This document shows, piece after piece, positions 10,362 through 20,547 of a stretch of 64,000 bases of DNA (position 1 is its first letter; every line of letters begins with the position of its first letter). The position numbers and the translations under genes are program-made. The stretch spans positions 5,559,624 through 5,623,623 of the forward strand of contig NC_030986.1 in assembly GCF_000149955.1 (NCBI RefSeq). The letters run 5' to 3'. A model generated the notes under the pieces. The model worked only from the letters and a program-made list of their open reading frames with translations. It had not been told where the DNA came from and made no database searches. The stretch is from Fusarium oxysporum f. sp. lycopersici 4287 (taxonomy: Eukaryota > Ascomycota > Sordariomycetes > Hypocreales > Nectriaceae).

Positions 10362-11680
10362 ATGGATCCGAATGATTCACTAGACGATGATCTATACCGG
10401 TTTTCTCCCGTTACATTCAACGATCATGCGGGCAAGTTATGGATCGTGACGATCTTGTCGCTGATCTACACCTCGCTTATTGCGCTGGCAAGGGCTTATA
10501 TCAAGTACAAGATGTTTGGGTTCGATGACGTTTTGTTTGCTGCTGCGACGGTGAGAAACGACTTGTGATCGGTGGTGTTTTGATGGATTGCTAACTTTAT
10601 AGGTTTTGCATTTGGCTCAGGCTCTTGCTGTGTTTATTGGGTTGAGTAATGGGTTGGGCAAGTTCAATTCGATCACACCGCCAGAACAATGGGGGATCTC
10701 TTCGAAAGTGAGTTTCTCAACCTCTGACCCTATTCTCTTGTGCTGACAGGTGTGCTGATAGTGCACGATTGCATCCGTCATTCTTTGCCTTCTAGCTCTT
10801 AGTCTCGCGAAGTGTTCCGTCCTCGCCCTTATACATCGCATCATCAGCTCCAAGCCCGGCAAGAACAAGATGGTCTGCGTGATGCTAATGATGTTCACTG
10901 GACTATGGGGCGTCGGCTCAAGTTTGGCATGGCTTGTGAACTGTCGCGCCGGGACATTGTTGACTGTGAATAACGTCAAACAATGCCCAGATCAGGTATG
11001 GGGACCCTTCCATCCATCACAAACACTTGCAAATGTCTAATTACTCCTGGTAGAGTGCGCGCTGGGGCGTCATCACTGCAATCGACATCTTGACCGAAAT
11101 CCTAACCTGGCTCCTCGTTCTTCACCTCTCGTGGTCCGTCAACATCTCCTTTGCCCGAAAATGCCAAGTCGTCACAGCATTCTCATTCCGAATCCCACTC
11201 ATCGCCATTTCCTCCGTCCATCTCGCATACTCCCAAATATACCCATCATCTCTCGAGCCTCAATTCGCCGTTACAAACACCCTCATCTGCCAACAAGTTA
11301 TGATTGCGTGGTCTCTTATCTCCGCGACAATGCCCAACCTGAAGAACTTTCTCAAGTCCTTCTCCATAGGCATGGGCTTCCCAGTCGCATTTGACTTTAC
11401 GATGTCGGGTTCAAGCAAGGCTTATGCACTGCAATCACTACGGAATAATCGCTCTACGAATGCGGCTTCGGCAACAGCGACAGCTCATAGTGCGAATTGG
11501 AGACCTGATCAGGTGTCGAACCAAACTACCGCGGCCCATAGATCAAGCAGGAGTAATAGTCGGGATGTGTCGGAAGAGGGATCAAGTTCAAGAGCTGGGA
11601 GTCAAGAGTTGATCATTAATAAGGAGGTTGCGTGGAATGTCACGTATGAGGACCACCAAGATGTATTTACAAAACGCTGA
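10362..11680 (+). CDS. Rhodopsin-domain integral membrane protein (PTH11-like class)
   Basis: Four exons, 10362-10550, 10603-10707, 10762-10995 and 11054-11680, give 384 residues. Seven hydrophobic segments run through about residues 25-285. Family-type sequence includes FGFDDVLFAAATVLHLAQALAV in the TM2 region, an NGLGKF loop and EILTWLLVLHLSW; this fits the fungal rhodopsin domain (PF20684) found in Pth11-related receptors. No CFEM domain precedes it. The cytoplasmic tail is rich in Ser, Thr, Ala and Arg. Such proteins are candidate sensors, but ligands are unknown. A second, divergent member lies at 17484-18862. The third intron has two AG choices; only the second keeps the frame. Confidence 0.8.
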
Positions 11681-12030
11681 GGTATCTCACGAACATGCCG
11701 TTTTAATTCAGACAAAAGTCCTCGGGGTTTTGAGTCAGTGATGCCTTGAGACATGCAGTGGGAGTGGAGCTTTACATGCAAGTACAAGGGCTTCATCCAT
11801 GTCATGTCACGCCAGGTTCGCGGAACCCTTCCAGCGTCCAGGATATGAAAAAACTCACAGGATCTGGGGACAAGGATTGAAGCGGGCTAATCGGATCATG
11901 TTGAAAACCCAGCCAACAGCAGTTCTAGACCGTTTCAGATCAGTTCCCAAGAAATACAAGACTCCTGGCTCTTGCATTACGAATTACTGCAAGCATACTC
12001 CGTACACGATCATTTCTCAACTGACTCGCA
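11681..12030. other. Intergenic, promoter of the GNAT gene
   Basis: The region is 350 bases. No gene, repeat or clear regulatory site is recognised. Confidence 0.5.
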
Positions 12031-12795
12031 ATGTCCGAGATTGTGTTACGCGATGCTTATTACTCGGAGCTTCCGGAGATCGCAAATGTCATGTCGAAGG
12101 CCTTTTGGGGGGATAACCTTTTTGGCGATCTGATCCACCCGCATCGGAATGAGTACCCTGATGATGTAGATCTGTACTGGCTGCGACGTGCACGGGTCAA
12201 TTTCTGGGATTATCGTTGGAAATGGCTTGCGGCTGTGGCTAAGGATAAGAATGGCAACGAGGTCATTGCTGGAATTGCACAGTGGGCACGACTCGGTGAA
12301 GGGGGCAAAAAGTTTGATCTATGGTTCTTTGATCCTCGTGAGTTCCTCTCTCTCTCTCCAATTTATGACTGTAGTTAATACAGTTCAGGCAACTTAGTGA
12401 AACCACTATCTTCAGTCGCCATGAAGATTGACTCCTGGGCCAGACCAAGTCGTGCAGTTGACCCCAAAGAAGAAGACATTATCGAAAGAGCATATCCTCA
12501 CTTCGACTCGATCTGGAGCGGCAAGCGCGCTGAATCTTGGTATCTCGAAGCATTAGCCGTACATCCAGATTTTCAAGGGAAGAATGTTGGTCGGCAGCTT
12601 GTGCAATGGGGCCTTGATCAGGCTGAAGCTGAAGGAGTTTGCGCTTCGGTGGTGAGCGCATTGGGCAAAGATGATTTCTACAGGAAGTGCGGGTTTGACG
12701 AGCAATTTGGAACCGCCAAGGACGGTGAAGGGAATCCGTTGGCTGACGTTGAAGGGTCTAATATCTTTTGGAAGTGGCCTGAAAGTGAGAAGTGA
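12031..12795 (+). CDS. GNAT family N-acetyltransferase
   Basis: Two exons, 12031-12337 and 12389-12795, give 237 residues. The N-terminus (VLRDAYYSELPEIANVMSKAFW) is the usual beta1-alpha1 entry of fungal GNAT proteins. The core ESWYLEALAVHPDFQGKNVG then RQLVQWGLDQAEAEG contains motif A with the acetyl-CoA pyrophosphate loop Q-G-K-x-V-G. KDDFYRKCGFDE is the motif B-like end. The acceptor substrate is not predictable. The ATG was chosen because it directly begins the conserved region. The downstream neighbour is a 2EXR protein on the same strand. Confidence 0.85.
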
Positions 12796-13493
12796 AACTT
12801 TTGTTGTTTTTTCAGGGGATGGGATTGGTGAGAAGAGCTGGAGTGATATAGTGGATAGGTTGGCAGTATATCCGGGAGTTAATAGGTGGGTAGTAGTTTA
12901 AAATCGCCTGTATTGAAGGTATATTTTGTATATTTTTCTCACAGTCCTACATCTTTCTATAGATAAGAAAAAAGGCCTATGGCTGGTTAAGAGCCATTGT
13001 TCGTTTCCAAGGAGGCTGTTAAAACTAGGAAATGGAAGAATATGTAACCACCAACGCATCGAAGTCAAGGCCATGAAATTATTTGATACAGCCAAACTTA
13101 GAGATGTCTCGAGGATCTTGAGCAGTAGCTCAAAATTGTTTATATAGAGTCAGTACATGCCTTTCTATCTCTATAGTTGGAGTAGCTCTAATTGTATAGG
13201 GTGAAGCTTTGGTCCAGGTTTCTTCTGAATAGCCTCATATTCTAAACTGTGGATTTCGGGCAATGCCTCATTTAGGCCGTACCGCTATTCATCAACCTAG
13301 CCTCTTGTCGTTTTGACTTCATTCGGTGCAAAGTGGGTTAATTAATCTCAAATTTCTCTATTCCTAGGCAACCAACCCATTAGCGGTGGATGCCAGCCTT
13401 GATGGTGGATACCTGTCTTGATATAAGAAGGCTTCTTCACCCGGATGCCATTTCTCGTCCTAAAATCAAGATATTTTGAATTCCCTCGCAGCC
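12796..13493. other. Intergenic, AT-rich
   Basis: The region is about 700 bases, with AT-rich text after 12900. No gene is supported; short open stretches on both strands lack domain-like composition. A TATA-like ATATAAGA near 13419 precedes the next gene. Confidence 0.45.
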
Positions 13494-14381
13494 ATGGACT
13501 CTCAGACTTCGTTTCTTGATTTACCGCGAGAGGTACGGGATATGGTCTATGACTACGCCCTCGAAGATGTCAAGTTCAGCAACGCCTTTACGACTCAAAC
13601 CGCTCATTCCCCCAAGATCTCCCCCTTGCTCTACGTACATAAAAGCATATCAGACGATCTTCAGCCTCGCCTCTACCAAAACCACGCTATTGTTGTTCCA
13701 CTTCAAGAACCTAGCACTTATGCAGCTGGAGACTGGAGTATAGTCCCTAGGGTTGCCTGCTCGAAGATGATGAAGCAACGCTCCAACACCCTCATCATTG
13801 AAATGTCTCAGACGACTATTTCGTATTATCCGGATTCAGATCCTGAGAGAGACTTATACGAAGATCCCATGGAGGATGAATACTTTTGGGAATCTGACAG
13901 TCGAGGTGGAAAGGCATTTCCCCAAAAGCTCATCAACGATATTCTCGCTCTGAAACCAAGTCTCCCAGCCCTCAAAACTGTCAAATTTGTATTCTGGTTT
14001 GGGAAATGGACTGCATACCAAGAGCCTTGGGAGAAACATCTCGAGAAGCTCAGGGTGGCTTGGCCGGAATTGTCCTTGAAGATCGAGCTCAATCTGTTCG
14101 AGTTTGAAGATCCTGACGCAGGTGACGGCGGATTCAACTGGCTTGAGACTTGGTATTACTGGGCGAGAGACACAAAGAGGGTCTGGTTTCAGGCGAACAA
14201 TTTCAAGTGGAAAGACCATGCCAAGGGGGACTTTCGAGGTCGTAAGATCAATGTTCGGTTGTGGCAGGATGAAGAGTTTCTGGACGGGGATGATGAGGAT
14301 AGGGATAGGGCTCTTCATAGGAGGCGCTGTGAGGTGAAGCCTTTGTTTGTTAGGACATGCGATATGGATGGCCGAGTGTGA
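13494..14381 (+). CDS. 2EXR (F-box-like) domain protein
   Basis: A single exon of 295 residues. The ATG at 13494 has a good context (GCCATGG) and directly precedes the domain. The motif SFLDLPREVRDMVYDYAL is the opening helix of the fungal 2EXR domain (PF20150), F-box related, followed by SPLLYVHKSISDDLQ. The acidic patch DPERDLYEDPMEDEYFW and two Trp-rich stretches (KFVFWFGKW, WLETWYYW) lie in the C-terminal half. 2EXR proteins are abundant and variable in filamentous fungi; function is unknown and Skp1 binding is unproven. It is convergent with the GMC oxidoreductase gene, 112 bases apart. Confidence 0.75.
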   Translation: MDSQTSFLDLPREVRDMVYDYALEDVKFSNAFTTQTAHSPKISPLLYVHKSISDDLQPRLYQNHAIVVPLQEPSTYAAGDWSIVPRVACSKMMKQRSNTLIIEMSQTTISYYPDSDPERDLYEDPMEDEYFWESDSRGGKAFPQKLINDILALKPSLPALKTVKFVFWFGKWTAYQEPWEKHLEKLRVAWPELSLKIELNLFEFEDPDAGDGGFNWLETWYYWARDTKRVWFQANNFKWKDHAKGDFRGRKINVRLWQDEEFLDGDDEDRDRALHRRRCEVKPLFVRTCDMDGRV

Positions 14382-14493
14382 AGGTTCGAAGTACATGGAC
14401 ATAATATCATATGCTTGCACGTGAGTATATTTGATCACTCACTGATAACTAAAATCCAAGAATATCTGTGCTATAATGATCCTCTTTCTGTAT

Positions 14494-16397
14494 CTATGCG
14501 AGGTTATACTCAGCAATAAGCTTCTCAGCAGCTGTAATACCCGTCACGTACGCAACAGACTGAATATGACAACTTGCCAGAACAGGGACAACACCCATAT
14601 CCGCAACACGAAGACCCTCAAAGCCAATGACCTTGAAGTCACTATCAACAACAGCATCAGGATCCCCCTTCTTACCCATCTTGGTAGTACCAGTCATATG
14701 CCAACTCGAAGAGATAGTATTCTTCCAGTGCTCCAAAAGCTCTTCATCCGAATCACCCTGTGGCCCTGCAAGCATAGCCACGTTATCTTTAGCGTAGCCA
14801 TCATGCTTCACGAGCCTGAAAGCATCGCGGAGTGACTCAATAGCTGCACGACGATCAAACGGCGAAGCCAAGAACTTGGGATCGAACTTGAGAGGAGCAT
14901 TCGGGTCAGATGACTGAAGGGTAACTTCTCCTTGACTCTGTGCATTATAGTAAAACACCAGAATGCAAGAATAGTTAAGCGCAGAATCAGGAAATTCAGG
15001 GATGAACCAGTGAATAGGAAAGTGCGTAAGAATCTCGTAATGCGGCACAGTCTCCTTCATAAGAAACTCCTGCTCCTTTGCCGGCAGAGCCTTGAACTCC
15101 TCTGACTTGACGAGCTTATCAAGCTTGAACCAGCCAATGCCTAACTCGCAGGCAAACTTCGTCCAGGGGCCCGTACCATCGCGACGCCATTGCTCGAGGG
15201 CGTCGTCCATGGCTTTCTTGTCACCGTAGAATGTGTCGCGCGCGGTGTCGCCTGGTTTGCGGGTGTAGACTAGGGGTGTGAACATGTGGTCGCGCAGACC
15301 TTGGCCTACGCGGGGGACGTCCTTGATTACGGGGATGTTGAATTGGTCGAGTTGGGTTTTGGGACCGATGCCGGAGTGCATTAGGATCTTGGGGGTGTTG
15401 AGAGCTCCGGCTGAGAGGATGACTTCTTTGGAAGCGAGGTCTGTGATTGATTGTTAGTTCGGGTGTAGTCATAACATCGAGATATCTTCATCCGCAGCTT
15501 TAGGATGAGATAAAAGGGAAAACTTACATTTCTTGCCATTGACTTCGACACCAACAGCTTTGTTTCCCTCCAAAAGAACCTTCTGAACAATCGAATCCGT
15601 CAAAATAGTAAGGTTCTCAGGCTTGGGTTCCAAGAGATCATTCGCAGTTGATCTCCGTCCCTTACTGCTCGAGTTGATCAAAACCGACATTCCCAAAGGA
15701 TTTCCAGAATTATGATCAGGATTCAACGGAAAACCAGCCTTCTCAAAAAGATCCAACACAGGAGGGAGATCTTTCTCCCACTCACCAGCATACCCAACAT
15801 GAAGCTTCCCCTCGGAACCATGATCTTCCGCCTTAGGCGCAGCATACTTCTTATCAACACCCTCCGGAAGCTCCCCATGAAAAGTCTCTAGACTCTTGTA
15901 GCGGTCATGGATCTTATCCCAGCGATACGCATCATCGTCTACGATGCGCGCCCACTCTTCATAATCATCTCTGGCGCCAATACTATAAACACCAAAGTTG
16001 ATGGCGCTCGAACCACCGAGTCCCTTACCACGAGAGTAATCCAGCTCCCGGTTGTTGGCGAATTCTTGGGGGGTCGTTTTGTAGCCCCAGTTCATGTCCT
16101 GGTTTAGAAAAGTGGTCCAGCGCTGCCCGTCGACGCGCAGGTTACGGTCTTGGTTTGTGCCGCCGGCTTCGAGGAGAAGAACGGAGGGTTTCTTGGGGGT
16201 GCGGGAGAGGTTGGCTGCTAGGGCGCTGCCGGCTGGGCCGCCTGCGGGAGGAAAGTTTGGTTAGAATGACGGTTTTTTGTTTTAGTGGTGTTGATCAAGT
16301 GTGCTCAGGCATTGGGCTAGACGTGAAGGAGGGGGAGGATTGAGTCAGGTTGCTTGGACGTACCTCCTACGACGATAAAGTCATATGATGAAGCCAT
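14494..16397 (-). CDS. GMC oxidoreductase (choline dehydrogenase/alcohol oxidase type)
   Basis: Three exons, 16397-16364, 16241-15528 and 15440-14494, give 564 residues. The first intron is 122 nt, long for this window; the second is 87 nt. The N-terminus carries the FAD-binding dinucleotide motif in DFIVVGGGPAGSALAANL (about residues 6-23). The second GMC signature is seen in SAGALNTPKILMHSGIGP. The C-terminal half has SSWHMTGTTKMG, with catalytic His at about residue 497, and the second active-site His in ASCHIQSVAYVTG at about residue 541. These fungal enzymes oxidise alcohols to aldehydes or acids; the substrate (choline, aryl alcohol, sugar alcohol or polyketide) is not decided. No signal peptide is seen, so it is probably intracellular. 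It is divergent from a rhodopsin-domain gene. Confidence 0.9.
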
Positions 16398-17483
16398 ATT
16401 GACCAATTGGATGATAAGTATAGTTGAGAATCAAGTTTATAGTTTCTGACTCAGTGGTAATGATGTCAATTGTTAAGATGAGGTGATTTTGGAATAAGAA
16501 GCAATAAAAGAGAATGAGGGGAAAGGGGTCTTCTGAGAATATATATGATCTACAGCGCCTCTCCTCACCCGTCGGTTTAGCTCCATAGACTAGGCTAGGC
16601 TTCTAGTGCAACGGTGTCTCATACTGTACAAGGTCCCCGATGACACAATGAAACGAAACCGGTATCAAACGAGATAAATACTGTGGTGAACCAACACGTC
16701 GTTACATGCCAAGATTCTGGACCCTGTACGTTGGGAGTTTAGTTTGGGGGCGTGGCTTCGACTTCTGACAGGCTTTCTCACCTCGCCGCTGACGGTGAGA
16801 AGTATATCAAATATGCAATTTACGCCCTGCAAGCCACAAGCCACAGTCTGTCGCCAGAGATATTTGTCAAGTCCAAGTCTGACGGTAATTATCATCTCTT
16901 GCAAAATAGTTCCACTTTCGAACAGGGTCTCACATCAGACTAGCCACGGGAATAGCAGCCTTGAACATAATCTACAGACGCACAAGTCAGGTCGAAAAGA
17001 TTAACCACCTGAAGAATAATTACTCGCGCCGTTGTAGATCCCCGTTCATACAATGTCTCCGGCTGTCAGTTAATGGACCACTTCCGCCAGCTCCTTGCCA
17101 ACGCATGATTAGTACCTGCAGATCAATGCCGGATAAAGATGATTGCTCCGTATAGCGAACCTGGCACGCCATGTTATATGTGCGATCTGCAGGGGCTGCG
17201 GAGCCGCACGGTTCACCGAGCTATGCCTGAATTAATGGTCTTAGCAGTCTTAGCAGGAGTTTTAGAAGCATGCGGTAGAAGGGAATGTAACTTGAATGTC
17301 ATAGCAGACTTGTCAGATGCAGGTTTTTCGGCACTGCTCCCGCCGGTAGTGGCGAGGAGGATTTCACTTTAATAGACTTGGCCTGTCACCTGCGTCTGTG
17401 TTGTGTTTTGTTCTGTTTTGTTCTTTATCACAGTTTTGCTTTTTCTTCGGTTCACAGATCTTGGTCCCAAAGATTCGGTAACC
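16398..17483. promoter_or_regulatory. Divergent intergenic region between GMC oxidoreductase and second rhodopsin-domain gene
   Basis: A region of 1.09 kb has no supported gene. Unlike the other three divergent promoters of this block, I found no CCG-N5-CGG. CCG/CGG pairs at other spacings occur (CCG-N4-CGG near 16785, CCG-N2-CGG near 17202). A T/C-rich tract precedes the downstream start. Confidence 0.45.
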
Positions 17484-18862
17484 ATGGGTATCGAGGAACA
17501 GTTCATCCTCCTCTCGTTGGGGCTCGTCACCATTGGAGTGAGAATGGGCGTGCGAATCCGACAGATTGGGTTTGGGGGATGGCAGTTGGATGATTATCTG
17601 ATGCCCTTCACAGGTGTAAGTGGCGCAATTACCTGCATATGCACAGGACCGTTTGCTGACCCTGTGTCTTGTAGCTTGTCTTCACTGCGGAAACAGTTGC
17701 TGCGTATCTCGTCGGTGCCAAGTTCCAGGGCTTGACGAATAGTTACATGACGGATCAAGAACGCGCCGACATCGATATGAATGGGCAAGAACATTATAAT
17801 CGGGTTTGGGGATCCAAGATCCAGGTGATAGGCTGGTCCTTTTATGCTTGTATTCTCTGGTGCCTCAAGTTTTGCGTCACTGCGTTTTATGGGCGTCTTA
17901 CGTATGTTTTTTTTTTTTTTTTTTTTTTGGCTGTTGGTAGTGAGGATGTTTGCTGACCTTGGCAGATCTGGATTGACGCATCTCAAGACTCGAGTGACGA
18001 TCGCGTATATCATTCTTGGTGTTTCATACGCTGTTGTCGCGCTTACGATTTTACTGTCTTGTCAACCTTTTCATCACTTTTGGCAAGTCTCGCCAGACCC
18101 TGGACTTCTTTGCCAACCGACCAAGTCGCCGGCTTATGTGTTGGTTGTTGTTATTCCCAACATCTTGACGGATATCTACCTTCTCTCCATTCCGCTACCT
18201 GTAAGTCATCTACTCTATGCTGCGATGTTTAAATCTGACCGTTTGCAGCTTCTCTGGGGCGTAAACATTAGTTTGCGACGCAGACTCACGCTCATGCTGC
18301 TCTTCAGCGGTGCCCTCTTCATCATGATGGCGGGTACAATTCGCGCCGTAACAATTCTCACAGTAAGTTGAACAACATCTACAAGAGATCATTCACTAAC
18401 AAATACCAGGCCGGTCCAAATGGCGCAGTCGCAGGAAGTCAATGGGCATGCCGCGAAACATTCGTCGCAATAATCGTCACAAACCTCCCCATAATCCAAC
18501 CCCTCATCCGCAAAGGCGCCAGCATGATCGGTCTCAGCGTGCTCTTCAGCCGCGGCACCAAATCCGCATCACAAAGCCACCAGCTCCGCAGCAGCGAAAT
18601 GGGCGGGAGCCGTTTCAACACTAGCCGCCGCCGCGGGCCTGGCAGTTCGCACCCGCTAGCGACGGTTCCCCAGACCACGGCCTGGGCCAGCGATGAGCAC
18701 ATCCTCCCTGAAGCTGGGAAACCTGCCGGGGCTGGGGGTGGTATCGTGGTTGCGCAGGAGATCAGCGTGCAGTCTGAGGTCACTACGGAGGGTGATCGTG
18801 GGAGGAGGGGACCTGAGGGGAATGACTGGGGGTACAAGACGAGTGTGTCAAGGAGTCCATAA
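17484..18862 (+). CDS. Second rhodopsin-domain integral membrane protein
   Basis: Five exons, 17484-17615, 17675-17901, 17966-18200, 18249-18362 and 18410-18862, give 386 residues with continuous frame. The start ACCATGG has a strong context. Features of PF20684 proteins are GFGGWQLDDYLMPFTG before TM2, RVTIAYIILGVSYAVVALTI, a CQPFHHFW loop, and LPNIL/TDIYLLSIPLP with GTIRAVTILT. Seven hydrophobic segments are visible; the tail (about residues 265-386) is Ser/Gly/Arg-rich. It is related in fold but clearly divergent from the protein at 10362-11680, and it has the fuller middle region. It ends in SVSRSP. Role as a surface sensor is inferred from the family. Confidence 0.8.
17907..17928 (+). 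repeat. T22 homopolymer inside an intron
   Basis: Twenty-two consecutive T lie just after the GTATG donor of intron 2 of the rhodopsin-domain gene. The tract is likely length-variable and error-prone in sequencing, but it is outside coding sequence. Confidence 0.9.
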
Positions 18863-19087
18863 GGGCATGGCTTGGCCTGGGCACCAATGTAATGATAGGC
18901 TACGTCGTTTGGGAACAGGGAAAAGGGATCTAGCGCTGGAATTAGAGATGGGAGTAACTTTGGCCCGCAAGGACTTATTCTTTTCTATACCTATACTATA
19001 CTATCACAATTAATGCTAATGCGAAAAGACCTTCTCGAACACTGACCTGTGCTAAACATGTTTGCGTCGTAATTCGTTTGGGAAATT

Positions 19088-19104
19088 ATCCACTCTGAGT
19101 GGAT
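19088..19104. other. Inverted repeat, 7-bp arms and 3-nt loop
   Basis: ATCCACT, CTG, AGTGGAT. It could form a short hairpin in a 3' transcript end or be a protein-binding palindrome. It lies about 225 bases after the stop of the rhodopsin-domain gene. Confidence 0.6.
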
Positions 19105-19133
19105 TTGATGAGCACTCGTAAACCCGCGGAGAC

Positions 19134-19152
19134 CCGGATGATCGACATCCGG
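19134..19152. other. Inverted repeat with Gal4-like CGG-N11-CCG spacing
   Basis: CCGGATG, ATCGA, CATCCGG: perfect 7-bp arms around 5 bases. It contains CGG-N11-CCG (19135-19151), the half-site spacing recognised by yeast Gal4. Its position between convergent genes is unusual for a promoter element, so a transcript hairpin is an equal alternative. Confidence 0.5.
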
Positions 19153-20547
19153 TGGATGGAGTCAATTTACAGGGATCAAGGTTTTAGCGTATCTTCAACG
19201 GGAGCTCTGTCAGATATCATAAATCCCTGACATGTCACCACAGAAAAAAAGGAGAGTTGGAAAGTTCCGAATTTCCGAGGGTCGTACTGTTTGAGGAGTC
19301 TTGAAGGTCAATCTACGGTTTGGATAACCGAGGTACACTCTTTTTGTCAATGCTATAACTCATATCAATCTAGCACAGTCAAGACAGTGAATAATACTGT
19401 GGTGACTTGAACCAAGCTAAAGTTAGCCTCCGAGTCCAGTGTAACTAAACTGGTGGCCGTTGAAGGATCCCATGTCTAACCACAAAATATAGTAGGAAGG
19501 AGACCGTTACATGATGTATTAAGCGATGGTGAAGCTTAGTTTGGGGTAGCATGGGTTCATCGTGATACAGATACAGGTGAGATATACCTCTGAACCTTGG
19601 TAATAGCCCGGAGGTTAGCAGGATCTGCATGTAACGTTTTATTATCCGCATGAACTAAATCTCAGGACGAGTTAAATCTCCGTTGAGCTATTGAAACGGG
19701 TTATAGTACTTCGGTATATTTCTATTCGAGGTGATCGTTGCGTATTTCTCGATATAACCTGTCTTGGCCCCTTGGCGATGTTATGCAATTTCTTGACCAG
19801 CTTCTCAATCAAGACTTCAATGCCATATTGGTATGTCTCATTTCCAACTCGCGATGTCACAGGTTCAAAATAGTTCTGCTGGCCCGTGATATTATAGCAG
19901 GCTTCTTATACTGCCATGACTCGGTGTCCTCGTACGATTTCGCCCCTTCGATTCAGAACTTCCCAATCTGCAACCGAGATGTAACCCACCACCGACTGCA
20001 AAGTTTCGGCTCCGCTTTCTTTTCGGGTACCTTGTTACGAAGCCTTGTTACCGTTGAGCTACCGCAAAGCTACCGATTCGCTCAACTGATCTTACAACAG
20101 GCTTCTTAAGATAGAGTTTCTGAATCTAAAATTAGTGTCAACGGATATTCGTCTTAGAAGCAAGGGCATAGTTGAACAGGCTATCAGCTAGATACTCTGC
20201 GGATCTGTCCGAAGGGTTCCGAATTTTGTTTGTTCCACTCGAATTATGCAACAGATGCTGATGTCTGGTAGTATCTTGGCAGTTGTTAGCTCTACCAATG
20301 TCTTCAAGGTGGGAGGAAAGGACAACATGAGACTAGATTTGGTGATACATCCGTGGGGATTTCAGTATAAGCCAGTCTCATGTATTGTTCCCCTAAGAGT
20401 CATGTAACGTCATGCGCTTTTCTTATAACCCTTGTCCCTGACCTCTCTACAGAGAGGAAGGTAGTAAACCCTCGCTCAAACCCGGCCTCAATTCCAAATT
20501 GGCCTATTCCTGCCTTTCCAGCGATAATCTTATACTCATTCTCCAGA

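Larger units (their letters stand above)
18863..20547. other. Convergent intergenic region with two perfect hairpins
   Basis: A region of 1.69 kb lies between two convergent genes. Two perfect inverted repeats lie close together (19088-19104 and 19134-19152). Open stretches such as 19738-20109 lack an ATG start and domain-like composition and are not called. Confidence 0.45.

Noticed and set aside
19738..20109. 123-codon open stretch on the plus strand between convergent genes
   Set aside because: Starts with TTG rather than ATG and shows no domain or splice partners.
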